NCBI GenBank assembly: GCA_910592005.1
Contig: CAJVPP010001461.1
Span: 1 to 19,832, forward strand
Reading direction: 5' to 3'
Source: Funneliformis mosseae
Lineage: Eukaryota; Glomeromycota; Glomeromycetes; Glomerales; Glomeraceae
DNA length: 19,832 nt
Shown: piece after piece, positions 8,824 to 18,288 of the stretch
Position numbering within the stretch: the first letter of the stretch is position 1
How the letters are laid out: every line of letters begins with the position of its first letter
Made by a program: the position numbers and the translations under genes
Notes under the pieces: model-generated
The model's input: the letters and a program-made list of their open reading frames with translations, nothing else
Told to the model about the DNA's origin: nothing
Database searches by the model: none

Positions 8824-9952
8824 TTAGATTTATTATAAATAATGAAATCTAAAATAAATAATGTAACTGTTTGTATAAAGTGCCAATGATTAAGACAATA
8901 CCTTTATTTATATTATTTTAAATTAGTATTTTGCTATTATTAATAAATTTATTTGAAAAATATAAACTTTTATTTAACATTTCTATTTATTATTTTACAA
9001 TAAAAAATGCTAACTAATAGAAATATCATGGCCTTTCAGACTGATCTTTAAAATTTAGAACCCAAAATAAAAAATTTTTATTTACAAATATATTAACAAA
9101 TAAAAAAAGAACAAAAAAAAGAATGATAAAATAAATAGAATAAAATAGAACAATAAAAAATAGAATAATAAAATAGAACAATAATATAGAACAATAAAAA
9201 AAAATAGAACAAAAAAAAAACTGAAAAAAACAGTTTTTCCAATAATTAATTAAAAAATTTACAATTTTAAAAAATTTTGATCTTTAGTATTTTATTCTAA
9301 ATTAATTCCTTTTACAAAATTTAATATAAATTAATTTTTTAGATGAAATGACAATGCATAAGATTTACTATGTCTCGTAACTTGATTTTAATAGCAATCG
9401 ACCTATATTTTCTATTCATTTTTTTTCTTCTTTAACAAGTTTCATATCAGACGTTAAAAATTAATTTTTACTGTAATTGTAATATAACTGAAACTAAAGA
9501 ATCGATTGCTTAAACGTATTGAATCATCACATAATTTTTTTATAATTAAGTCCAAAAATATGGACGGTTTACTATTAAATTCATGTTACGAATGATACTA
9601 TTTCACTATGACTTGAGACTCAATTCAATTTAAATAGCAAACGAAACTTCTTTGATGTAATAAATAATTTGAAATATTTATATTTTAATCTAAGAATTTA
9701 CTTACAAAATATCCTTATCCGTCAGATGTTGAATTTAAAATTTACTTCGGGTTAGAAATTTTTTTTTTTAAAAAAAAAAAATAAGAAAATAAAGATATTC
9801 ATACACTTTTAACCATTCTTTTAAATATAAATGTAGATACGGATAATAATATATCGTGTGGATAAGCTATTGGCGAAAAAACCTTCTCTAATAATTCTAA
9901 TTATGACGTAATACTAGACCTAATTTTCAAAGTTACAATAAAAAGTTTTATC
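8824..9952. other. AT-rich spacer with A-rich simple repeats
   Basis: At 9085-9230 an A-rich simple repeat with a loose AATAGAACAATAAA unit occurs about five or six times, probably microsatellite growth. The remainder to 9952 is AT-rich with homopolymer runs (for example 9760-9781) and no coding signal. No terminal repeats pair across it. Confidence 0.45.
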
Positions 9953-10280
9953 TTACGCAAAGCTGAGTAATCGAATTATATATTTCTTTCCATATAATAA
10001 TAACAAACTGGAACAGTTACACAATTTTAAATATTCTTTTTTATGTGAAAATATTTCCTTTAAAAATAACCAAATTAACACTTCACGTAATTTTTCCTGC
10101 TTCCAAACCAACGAAGGTGACAAGGTGGCAACATTAGTTCCGAATGTATGATAAAATATTGTGCCCCAAGTTGCGATATGACTTTGATCTTTGACAATAA
10201 TTATGATGTCCCATTGCATTGGGGCAATGGTCAACTTTGGGTATCACTTTCCTAGTTGAATTTTTAATTTTGAAGAAAAA
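9953..10280. other. Spacer with a weak minus-strand reading frame
   Basis: GC content rises at 10080-10250. A minus-strand frame of 93 codons spans 9953-10234 and contains WGTIFYHTFGTNVATLSPSL. Its composition in the first 60 residues is protein-like, but I recognise no domain, and there is no partner exon or promoter that I can point to. It may be a fragment of a decayed gene or pure chance. Confidence 0.25.
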
Positions 10281-12270
10281 ATTCGATATCCGTCAAGACC
10301 CGAAACAATCTCTAAGTAAAGATGGACGGCATAAATTTTAATTATAATATTTTTTTTTATTTTATTTTTTTTTTATAATATCTGAACGCTAATTTTATGG
10401 TAACGTAGCTCTTTGACAAATTTATATTCCACGAATCATCATGCTATTCATTTAAAATGATTAGTTATGGATGTATTACAATAGAAAGGGAGGAAAAAAT
10501 TTTTTTGAGTCTGTTGAATTGGACTTATTTTACTAACTGAATATAAAAGAAAGAAAACGAAAAACAAAAATAAAGTTATAATAAGTAAAAAATTTCAATT
10601 TATTAACTAGAGTAATTACACGAATGTTTAGAAATCCTTGCAAAACACAAATTAAAACCACTGAAATTGTCAAAACTGTCATAATTATTTTCGAAAAATT
10701 TTAAACTTTAATAATTCTGTAATCAACCTTGGATTATTTTTTTTTTATAATACAATCAAATTCCTATTTTCAAAGATCATCAAATTTAACGAATTTATAC
10801 TGTAAATGTATGGCGAAGTTGTCACACGGAAAAAAAAAATCTTTCTGATGCGCAATCTTAAATTTTAAAGGAATCAAATCTGGATTTAAAAGGTGTTTTT
10901 TTTTATCTTTGCTTTTAATATTAATTTTCGTTTTTTTCAGATATTCCTATCTAGAAAAAGTCTTTGTTATTGTATGCATCGCCTATTTTTACAATTCTTT
11001 ATGCACATATGTTTTACATAATGAATTCAGATACCTTATATTCATTTATATTATTTGTAAAGCTTTTTTACAGTACGAATATTTAAGATTAACATGTCTC
11101 TTACTCTGAATAAAATAAAAAAATTTTTTAATTAGGTACAGCAGCAATCGGTATTGCATGGAATAGTACTGAATGTATTGCCCACTATATTTAAATATTA
11201 TTGGTTCACAATAGTTACAAACTGCCTAACTTGTTTATCAATTATAATAAATGAAGTTTCTATTATTTACTTGGTTAAAATAGATGGATTTTTTTGCTTT
11301 TGAAGCAATTCTCCATGACATACTATTAATAGCATTAACATTTTTACTTTGGAAAAAATAAGTAAAAACTAATAATATTATTTATTCTTTAGAACTTGGA
11401 TCGTTTTGAAAGATTTTAGGATTATAAGATACAAACATATCAAAAGTGAGTAATTTATGTTTTACTATTAGTAAAATTTTTAAATTAAAAATTATTAAAA
11501 AATTTTTACTATTTTTTTAAGGAATGTATATAACATATCAAATTCAAACAGTATTGGTTTATACTCAAATAATATAGCATTAACATTAGCATAACAGTTT
11601 GGATGATTGAATTGTTAGTAGCTCATAGAAAAATAATTATATTAGAATTTGAAATAAAATATTTATGGCTAATCCTTTTATATATTATATTATTTTTCAA
11701 TTCTATATTTTATTAGCATTTAAAGCAGTTAAGTATTTGTTAAATTTTGAATATGTTTTTAATAAAATTATTTCTAATTTATTTTGTTTTTATTCTTAGA
11801 TTAGAAATGAATCACATTTTTTGATATACATCATATATTTGGAAAACATAGGTGAATGTTTAGAAGTTTTCTTACAATATATAATTAGTTTCATATAAGT
11901 TATTAAATAATAATGAATCAAGATATCAATTGGAGCTTAGTTAATAATAATGTTTATTATAAAATCATTTTATTTCTAACTTTTTTTTGAAAATAATATC
12001 ATTTATTAATAATATTAAATAATTTTTAGCTACTGTAACCTTAATCATAACTTTAATTTAAACTATTAATACTATAATATGTTATTGAAACTTTGGAAAA
12101 GATTTTGGACTTATTGTAAGTTAAGAACATGTCATCATTTTTTCATTTATAAACAATAATATTTGAATTATTTTTTCAATCATTTAAATAGTAAGTTACC
12201 AAGAATTACCAGAATTCGATTACAATGATGATATACTTTTGTATATATCTAAGCAAATAAACTAGCTTAA
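10281..12270 (+). pseudogene. Multi-pass membrane protein pseudogene, copy A (with upstream region)
   Basis: Broken paralogue of the gene at 14145-15722, in the same orientation. The upstream homology starts at about 10285 (AATCTCTAAGTA shared with 12955). The coding part runs from about 10940. Exon 1 reads SYLEKVFVIVCIAYFYNSL and then loses homology after about 11030. Exon 2 (about 11147-11370) has lost 7 bp near 11168. The exon 2-3-4 splice sites are still present (GTAAAA...TTTAG; GTGAGT...TTTAAG). Exon 4 (from 11522) has in-frame stops. In exon 6 the CAA codon of copy B is TAA (about 12060). The last exon starts after an AG at the same place and ends TAGCTTAA at 12270. With many stops it cannot be functional. 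A SINE found upstream of copy B is absent here. Confidence 0.75.
10811..10837 (+). promoter_or_regulatory. Conserved upstream block of copy A
   Basis: TGGCGAAGTTGTCACACGGA followed by an A-run, identical over at least 26 bases to 13959-13984 upstream of copy B although the surrounding sequence has diverged. Both are preceded by an A that makes ATGGCGAAG. It is either a promoter or leader element, or a remnant first exon. Confidence 0.4.
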
Positions 12271-12889
12271 ATATTTTCTTTTAAATAAATAAAGCACATA
12301 GTTTATTCTAAATAAGTTTGCTTCTTGTTAATAAGATATATCCAACCATCAAAACTTTCGCGATTTTGCCTTTTAATATATAAATTTAGCAACTAGTTTC
12401 GATTTAGACATTTATCGAAACTTCAATCATGTAATCTTAGTTTAAATTAGTGATCCGAGTCGGTTAAAAATATATTTTCTTCATTAAGTTTATCTAAATA
12501 AATCATTGATTTATATTTAAGATTATCCTAATCTAAATCTATGGCAATTTTTATTTTATTCATAAATAAATAAACAATATGTGGTTGGCTTTTCCGATCT
12601 ATAAATATTCTCGGACTTGTGTTAAATAATGTCATATTCAGTACAATTATTTCAATTATTAAAACTCTTATAGAATCTTTTTTATTAATCAAATAGTATT
12701 AAAGTTATCAAAATTTAAAAGTTATAATATTCAACAAAGCAAATCTCATTGGGAAATATCAAACCTAAAATAATTATTTGGACTATTGATTAAATCAAAA
12801 TTGAATTTCCTATCAGCAGGTACATCATTCTTTGATAATTTGAAGATACGGCCACTTAATTAATTTAATTAGAAATTATATTAAAAGAA
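12271..12889. other. Spacer between the tandem membrane-gene copies
   Basis: AT-rich with no reading frame of interest. It contains a perfect 8-bp hairpin GTTTCGAT (12396-12403) and ATCGAAAC (12414-12421) with a 10-base loop. Homology to the region before copy A starts only at about 12890, so the duplication joint lies in or near this spacer. Confidence 0.4.
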
Positions 12890-13358
12890 AATATTCGTGT
12901 GAATTTTTCTTTAAAATTTACATTGAGTCCGGAACTCTCTCAAGACTCGAAATAATCTCTAAGTAGAAATGTGCAGTATATATTATTATGGTAACAGTAG
13001 TTCTTTTGAAAAACTTGTTTCAATGAATAATCATGCTTTTTATATAGAATATTAGATATCTAAATAAACGTATGTTTGAGATAACGTAAGCTTGGACTTT
13101 TATTTTATTAAAAAAAAAATCATATTTATCCTTGTAGCTTTACTCCTTTTTATTGAAATCCCATATTTAACCCGACCTATAAGCCCTGATTATTATTTGA
13201 ATATTTGAAATGCAAAAAAAAGAAAGCAAACAAAAGCAAAGTAAGTTATGTAAGAAACTATTTCCATATTAACTAGAGTATTTATACGAGACTTTAGAAA
13301 TACTACAATCCAAACATTAAATTTTGCAAATTTATTAATATATAAATTGCAAACACAT

Positions 13359-13370
13359 AATAAACCACTG
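13359..13370. repeat. Left target-site duplication AATAAACCACTG
   Basis: 12 bp repeated exactly at 13691-13702. The undivided site is still visible upstream of copy A at about 10651-10663 (TTAAAACCACTG). Confidence 0.75.
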
Positions 13371-13690
13371 CCCGATCCCATTAGGAAAAATCCTACAATG
13401 GGTATGACTACACGATTAGGTAAGAATAGTAATTAACAGTTACGATGGCTGAAATGATCCCTCTATACAGCTTTGACAGTGGTCTCGGGAATCTAGTTGA
13501 ATTTAGCCGGGATAAAAACCGACAATGGTCTATAAGGCAACCTCTGGGCAGATGCATAAAGGATGGATTATGGTTAGTCTATAAGGTTAATTGGGATCTA
13601 TCAGGTTCAAATGGTCGCAAATTGTTGTGTTTTTGGCCTATACCAAGTCAATCTGAAACCCCGGACATCTCAAAAAATAATATAAAATAA
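13371..13690 (+). mobile_element. SINE-like retroposon insertion (about 320 bp)
   Basis: A block of markedly higher GC content than its surroundings, flanked by an exact 12-bp duplication and ending in an A-rich tail (AAAAAATAATATAAAATAA). The paralogous upstream region of copy A continues straight through this point without the block, which shows directly that it is an insertion. The 5' end has a hairpin CCCATTAGGA (13377-13386) with TCCT-AC-AATGGG (13391-13402). TGGCTGAAATG (13446-13456) fits the general RNA polymerase III A-box pattern, and GGTTCAAAT (13604-13612) is B-box-like, but they are too far apart for a normal tRNA promoter. The 81-codon reading frame 13445-13690 inside it is probably chance. 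A 5'-truncated LINE is the main alternative. Confidence 0.65.
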
Positions 13691-13702
13691 AATAAACCAC
13701 TG
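13691..13702. repeat. Right target-site duplication AATAAACCACTG
   Basis: Exact copy of 13359-13370, directly after the A-rich tail of the retroposon. Confidence 0.75.
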
Positions 13703-13958
13703 AAAATCTGTCAAAATTGTTAAAACTTTCATAATTATTTTCGAAAAATTTTAACTCTATTAATAATTTAAATAACGCTATAACGATAAGGTGTCGTTAG
13801 AACTCTGTAAAAACCTTGGATTATTTTATATATATATATATATATTTTTTTGTTTTTTCCGAATACAAGCAAGTTTAATCAATCGTCTGAAGTTGGAATT
13901 CCAATTTCAGATCATCAAATTTATAATTTTATTTTGTAAATGATAATCATTGATTTAA

Positions 13959-13984
13959 TGGCGAAGTTGTCACACGGAAAAAAA
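13959..13984 (+). promoter_or_regulatory. Conserved upstream block of copy B
   Basis: Same block as 10811-10837, beginning TGGCGAAGTTGTCACACGGA. Here an ATG at 13958 would read MAKLSHGKKSSGIL then stop, so if it is an exon a splice donor must lie inside it. No strong donor is visible, which favours a leader or regulatory role. Confidence 0.4.
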
Positions 13985-14144
13985 TCTTCTGGGATTCTGT
14001 GAACCGAGGCGCAATTTTAATTTTTTTAGGAACCAAATTTGGGTTTTAAGGTTTTTTTTTCTTTTTTTTTTTTTTTTTTTTTTTTGTATATTAGTAACTG
14101 TGTTTTTAATATAATTTTTAAAGTTTCTTTTAACAATTTGCAAA

Positions 14145-15722
14145 ATGGTAATTTTTAATCCAAATGCTTTTCTGCAGAATTCGAGCAATATTAATTTTCG
14201 CTTTTTTTCGAGATTTTCCTATTTAGAAAAAATCTTTATGATTGTATGCATCATCTATTATTCTTCATCCACAATTATTTTTGCACATATGATGTATACA
14301 ATGAATCCAGATAACAAATCTTCGTTTTTAACAATTGTATTTGCACTGATTAATGCAACTTCTGCAATAATAATGGTATGAAATTTATTAATAGATTAAT
14401 ATGATTTATTTTCTTTTATTCAAAAAAAAAAAAAAATAAAAAATAAAAAAATAAAAAAATTTTTCTAAATAGTTTCAGCAGAAATCTGTAATACATGGAA
14501 TAGTATTTTGCACTTGGAATGTATTCCCCATTATACTTAACTATTTTTGGGTCAAGATGATTCCAGAATGTCAAATTACAACTTGTTCATCACATGAAAG
14601 TTCTATTATATACATGGTAAAATTATATGGACTATGTTTGCTTTTCGAAGCAATTCTCTTTGAAATAATATCAATTGTATTAACATATTTACTTTGGAGA
14701 AATAAGTAAGTACAAATAAAAGTATTCAGCATCGGTTACGATTACGAATTTAATAGTGATTTGTCCTTTAGAACTTGGGTAGTTTTGAAAGATTTTAAGG
14801 TTACAAGACACAAACATATCAAAAGTGAGTAATTCATACTTTACTATAAGTGCAAATTTTATATTAAAAGTAATAAAAAAAATCTTCACCATTTTTTTTA
14901 AGGAATGTATATGACCTATCAAATTCAAACAGCATTAGTTCATGCTCAAATCGTTATGACATTAATATTAGCATATACAATTTGGATTATGGAAATATTA
15001 GCCACTCATACAAAAATAATTATGTTTGGAGCTGACATAGAAGAATTATGGACCAACCCTTTTCTACTTTACTTTATTTTTCAATTTTATATTTTATTAG
15101 TACTTAAAGCGGTTAAGTATGATTCCATTTTGAACGAGTTTTTAAAATAATCATTTTCAAATTAACTTATTTAGTTTTGATCCTTAGATTAGAAGTGAAT
15201 CACATCTTTTGATTTGCGTCATATATTTGGGTAATATAGGTGAATGGTTAGAGGTCTTCTTACAAATATATCATTGGTGCCCAATTGATCTAATGAATGA
15301 TAGTGAGTCTAGATGTCAATTTTGGAATTTAGTTAATAATAATTTTTGGTATAAATACGTTTTTATTTGCAGTAAGTAAAATCATTGATAATTTTTTTTT
15401 AAAAAAAAAAAGATGAAAAGATAATTTGTTAAATACCATATATTTTCATATCAATTGGTTTCTAGCTATTGTGGTCTTATTCATAATTTTGATTCAAACC
15501 ATTAATACTATAAGATGTCATCGGAATTTTGGAAAAAATTTTGGATTTTATTGTAAGATAATGAACGTGTTCATTTGTTTTCCTTTTATAAAAAGAAATA
15601 TTGAAATTTTTTTCTTCAATTATTCCATAGTAAGATACCAATATTCACCGGAATTCGAATACAGTGATGATATCCCTTCGTGTATAACAAGGAATAATGA
15701 AAAAACAATTGAACTAGCTTAA
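14145..15722 (+). CDS. Multi-pass membrane protein of unknown function, copy B, seven exons
   Basis: Exons 14145-14375, 14479-14705, 14772-14824, 14903-15116, 15193-15371, 15466-15552 and 15631-15722 join through six GT-AG introns of 66-103 bp into one open frame of about 360 residues without a stop. I see seven or eight strongly hydrophobic helices, starting with IFMIVCIIYYSSSTIIFAHM, FLTIVFALINATSAIIM and VIHGIVFCTWNVFPIILNYF in the first two exons, then others near LLFEAILFEIISIVLTYLLW, IVMTLILAYTIWIMEIL, PFLLYFIFQFYILLVL, LLICVIYLGNIGEWLEVFL and VFICTIVVLFIILIQTI. The tail is acidic (EFEYSDDIPS). The splice sites are conserved in copy A, which supports the model. I do not recognise the family; a seven-helix receptor-like fold is possible but unproven. 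The start is uncertain: homology with copy A only begins near 14190, right after an intron-acceptor-like TTTTTTTCAG in copy A, so an upstream exon may be missing. Confidence 0.7.
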
Positions 15723-16183
15723 ATTTTATTTCTCTTTTAATATTTATAAAACAAAGCGCATGGTTTATTCCAAATGAGATAATTAGATCTTTGATTATAG
15801 TCTTAGCGGTTATGGTTTCGGCAGGTTTCGGCAGGTTTTAAATATTTCGAAGAATCTGGAATGTAAATAAGAAGCGTTCTATAGGTTTTAATAATTAAAA
15901 TGATCACATGAGAAATAAACTTATTTGAAATGATATCGACGAGTATACTCGCTCGACATAGTCAGTACTCGTTCGTGTAAAAAGATAATATGGAGTAAAT
16001 TCCGCGAGAATCCAAATCATTCTATCCTCCTAACTGCTCCATTAACTTTTATTACGAGTAATTTTAAATATTTAAAACAAGCATTCCAATAATCGCATTT
16101 TATTTCACATAAAAAAATTTTCGTTACAATAGAACATAATATAAAAAAAAAAAAAAATACATAATTTATTTGATAGGGTTTTT
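15723..16183. other. Convergent intergenic region
   Basis: Lies between the 3' ends of membrane gene B (plus) and the AIG1-type gene (minus), so it should hold both transcript ends. Visible structure: a tandem GGTTTCGGCA (15814-15823, 15824-15833); a perfect 12-bp palindrome CGAGTATACTCG (15940-15951), with TACTCGTTCG shortly after it; and an A-run at about 16143-16156 close to the AIG1 gene stop. Confidence 0.5.
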
Positions 16184-17674
16184 TTAATCAACATCTGATG
16201 ATAATTTTGATAATTCCTCTTTACACCACCTAACTTTCTTATATTCTTCGTTTAGTAATAGTTCTCTTTCTTTTAAAACTGTTAATTCTTCTCTCCAACT
16301 TTTAATTATCTTATCCATATCATCCAAAGAAGTACGGTTTTCAATTTCCTTTCGATCCCGATAAATACAATAAAACGATAAAGGAGACGGCACAAGCTTA
16401 CAAATAGCTTCCAGTGCAGCTCTCACTGCTTTCAAACCAGTGTTATGTCCAGTTTTTTCGTTATCGTCTAATTTCAATTCAGATAAATCAGTTTCAACTT
16501 CTTCTCCCAGAAAACTACTCAGCACAGACTTAATTATGTCAATTCTTTTTTTGTCCAAGTTCTGTTTTTTGTATTCTGAACTCTTGAAGCGAGGACGGAT
16601 TTCGTTTAATTTGCAAATGGATTCTTTTAACTCTATTTGTGAGAGTTCTAATAATTCACGTTTTTCTTTGTCTCTCACAAGGCTTTCTTCGAAGAATTTG
16701 TACACTTCATTTTCCTTAATTATTGCAACAGATTCAGTACCAGCGGCACTCAGCCAACCACTAAGCGATATAACAGCACCTGGCACCAAAGCAGGTGGGA
16801 ACCATATTCCCGAGATCGCCAAAGCTTTACCACTTAATATAGCAGCATGACTTAAAGTACTAGCTGTAAATCGGTCTTTCATTTGTTCTTTTACTAATTC
16901 TCTACGCTTTTCAATCATTTCGACTATATTTTCCCGTTCAAAGATGAATTCTCCTACATGGTTTGCGTTGTTATTAAACTGATAATCAATAACGTTCATT
17001 GCCTCGATCGTTTCTTGGACAATTGAGTTAAATTCATCGATCATTTTACTAAATTTAGAAAGCATTTCGGGATTGTAGACTTGTTGACAGGTTTTCAAGT
17101 GCTCTAACAAGATCCTGCGAGATGCATCTCGTGAACCTTTTGCTATTGTCTTATAACGACCTTGCAATGGAGGATTATCCACGTAAATAGTCGCAGACGA
17201 AGCAAGCGATTTCGAAAGTTTTGAGATTTCCTCTCGAAACGTTCGAAGATCCTCTTCACATGCAGCCTCATCTTCAAATCTAGAAAAACTAGTGCAGACA
17301 ATAGTAGTGTAATAAGTTACTTGATCATCAAATATAGCTTTGCTTAGTAAATTAAAAGCTTCAACTTCCTCCTTGGTAAAGCGACCATTAGTTACAAATA
17401 ATATTTGATTTAAACCTTCACTAACCACATCAGCTTTGTCTCCCAATTTACTTATTATATCTCCTGTTGGCCTGATAGAATCTCCAATTCCTACGGTATC
17501 AATGACACGGTATCTTAACCCTCTGTGATCAAACTCTATGGACTTTGCTTCGCTAGTACCTCGAATACGATGTGTATTTTCCTCAAATTCATTAGTTCCG
17601 GAAATAACATTTGCTAGGGTAGACTTTCCTTTACCCGCATTTCCGATTAATAAGATATTTCTAATTTCTAACAT
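16184..17674 (-). CDS. AIG1-type (GIMAP-like) GTPase with C-terminal hydrophobic hairpin
   Basis: Intact single-exon gene of 496 residues. The N-terminal G domain has the P-loop GNAGKGKST (residues 11-19), a switch Thr around residue 40 (RGTSEAKS), the G3 motif DTVG (59-62, in IDTVGIGDS) and the AIG1 conserved box ILFVTNGRFTKEEVEAF (91-107). The G4 position reads CTSFSRFED (127-135) rather than the TKxD-type motif. YVDNPP follows at 164-169. Residues about 271-312 are hydrophobic with two prolines in the middle (GIWFPPALVPG), like a membrane hairpin or amphipathic insertion. The C-terminal 150 residues are rich in Glu, Lys and Leu, like a coiled coil. AIG1 GTPases bind GTP, often oligomerise on membranes, and in plants and vertebrates are linked to immunity; the fungal role is unknown. 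The start at 17674 gives the canonical spacing to the P-loop. Family assignment is confident. Confidence 0.92.
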   Translation of the reverse strand: MLEIRNILLIGNAGKGKSTLANVISGTNEFEENTHRIRGTSEAKSIEFDHRGLRYRVIDTVGIGDSIRPTGDIISKLGDKADVVSEGLNQILFVTNGRFTKEEVEAFNLLSKAIFDDQVTYYTTIVCTSFSRFEDEAACEEDLRTFREEISKLSKSLASSATIYVDNPPLQGRYKTIAKGSRDASRRILLEHLKTCQQVYNPEMLSKFSKMIDEFNSIVQETIEAMNVIDYQFNNNANHVGEFIFERENIVEMIEKRRELVKEQMKDRFTASTLSHAAILSGKALAISGIWFPPALVPGAVISLSGWLSAAGTESVAIIKENEVYKFFEESLVRDKEKRELLELSQIELKESICKLNEIRPRFKSSEYKKQNLDKKRIDIIKSVLSSFLGEEVETDLSELKLDDNEKTGHNTGLKAVRAALEAICKLVPSPLSFYCIYRDRKEIENRTSLDDMDKIIKSWREELTVLKERELLLNEEYKKVRWCKEELSKLSSDVD

Positions 17675-17947
17675 TTAATTAAAAATCGATTTGCGATTCT
17701 TTTTTTTTTTAGCCGTTCAAATAGTGTAACCTAGCTTTTCTTATTTGTTTAATTTTTTCCTCCCTTAATAATTACGGTATCGAAATATTATTTTTAGATG
17801 GACGGTATAAAAAATAAATCTAAAACCATGGAAGAGTTTCGAAAGTCATAGAAAGTCCATATTTATACATGATACAAATAGTGCAACAATAACATGGTTA
17901 CAATAAATGACTCGTGATTACATGTGTGAAAAATAAATAAATTTTAC
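17675..17947 (-). other. Upstream region of the AIG1-type gene
   Basis: On the minus strand this lies directly before the AIG1 start. It contains an A-run (17700-17711 on the other strand) and no clear TATA box. It also begins, on the minus strand, with the GTAAAA splice donor of the exon-like fragment at 17948-18151, so part of it may be an intron. I see no AG with a pyrimidine tract close to the AIG1 ATG, so I treat the two as separate genes. Confidence 0.4.
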
Positions 17948-18151
17948 CTTAAACCAATTTCGATATTCAAAGAAAACCCTTTCATCTCCATTTTCTAATT
18001 TAATGAAACTAGAAATAGATGTATTTGAAGACCATATATCACTGTTTTCAGTGAAGCCAGGCCATTTTTGAATTAGCTTTATTTTGTCGATCAATAATGA
18101 AAAATAATGCGGTTGATCAATCATATGTTTGCTGCGAGAATGGCGCAGTAT
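17948..18151 (-). pseudogene. Exon-like coding fragment, family unknown
   Basis: On the minus strand an acceptor TTTCAG (18152-18157) is followed by 204 bases open in phase 0. They read ILRHSRSKHMIDQPHYFSLL, then KLIQKWPGFTENSDIWSS, then FIKLENGDERVFFEYRNWFK, and end in the donor AAG-GTAAAA at 17946-17948. The composition and clean exon borders on both sides are convincing for real coding sequence. It could alternatively start at the internal ATG (18124). I find no matching partner exon in frame downstream, and upstream lies a large A-rich expansion, so the gene is probably broken. I do not recognise the protein family. It may belong to the same gene as the fragments at 18905-19029 and 19239-19411. 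Confidence 0.45.
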
Positions 18152-18203
18152 CTGAAATTAAAGTTTCCGGGCAATGACTACGAGTATATGGAAAACCGGT
18201 ACG

Positions 18204-18288
18204 GTACGATGTTGCAGATCAGTAAGTTTTGTGAAATTTGGCATCGTACTTGTCCTAGAATAACTATGCCCTATTATAGGACCAGTAC
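18204..18288. repeat. Two overlapping, mutually exclusive hairpins
   Basis: GTACGATG (18204-18211) pairs perfectly with CATCGTAC (18242-18249). GTACTTGTCCTAGAATA (18246-18262) pairs with TATTATAGGACCAGTAC (18272-18288) at 15 of 17 positions around a 9-base loop. They share GTAC at 18246-18249, so only one can form at a time. The region is GC-richer than its surroundings and also contains ACCGGTACGGTAC at 18196-18208. Confidence 0.5.

Larger units (their letters stand above)
12890..14100 (+). other. Upstream region of membrane gene copy B, duplicated from or with copy A
   Basis: Blocks of 12950-13040, 13220-13370 and 13700-13985 align by eye with 10285-10450, 10540-10663 and 10664-10837. Shared strings include AATCTCTAAGTA, TATTAACTAGAGTA and CATAATTATTTTCGAAAAAT. 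This shows that the duplication carried at least 600 bp of 5' flank. The alignment is interrupted by the retroposon at 13371-13690 and by a TA microsatellite at about 13828-13846. Confidence 0.6.

Noticed and set aside
13193..13381. 62-codon minus-strand hydrophobic frame
   Set aside because: It overlaps the duplicated upstream region and crosses into the retroposon border, and the homologous region of copy A has no such frame.
13445..13690. 81-codon reading frame starting MAEMIPLYSFDSGL
   Set aside because: It lies exactly within the inserted retroposon and ends in its A-rich tail, so it is most simply a chance frame in a non-coding element.
13970..14188. 72-codon minus-strand Lys-rich frame
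   Set aside because: Its lysines come from the T-run at about 14050-14085, and it overlaps exon 1 of membrane gene B on the opposite strand.
14689..14928. 79-codon minus frame
   Set aside because: Antisense to introns 2-3 and exons 3-4 of membrane gene B, whose plus-strand exons have consistent splice sites and a paralogue.
16440..16850. 136-codon plus-strand reading frame
   Set aside because: It lies wholly inside the AIG1-type gene on the other strand, and its Ser/Phe-rich composition is the complement of Glu/Lys-rich coding sequence.
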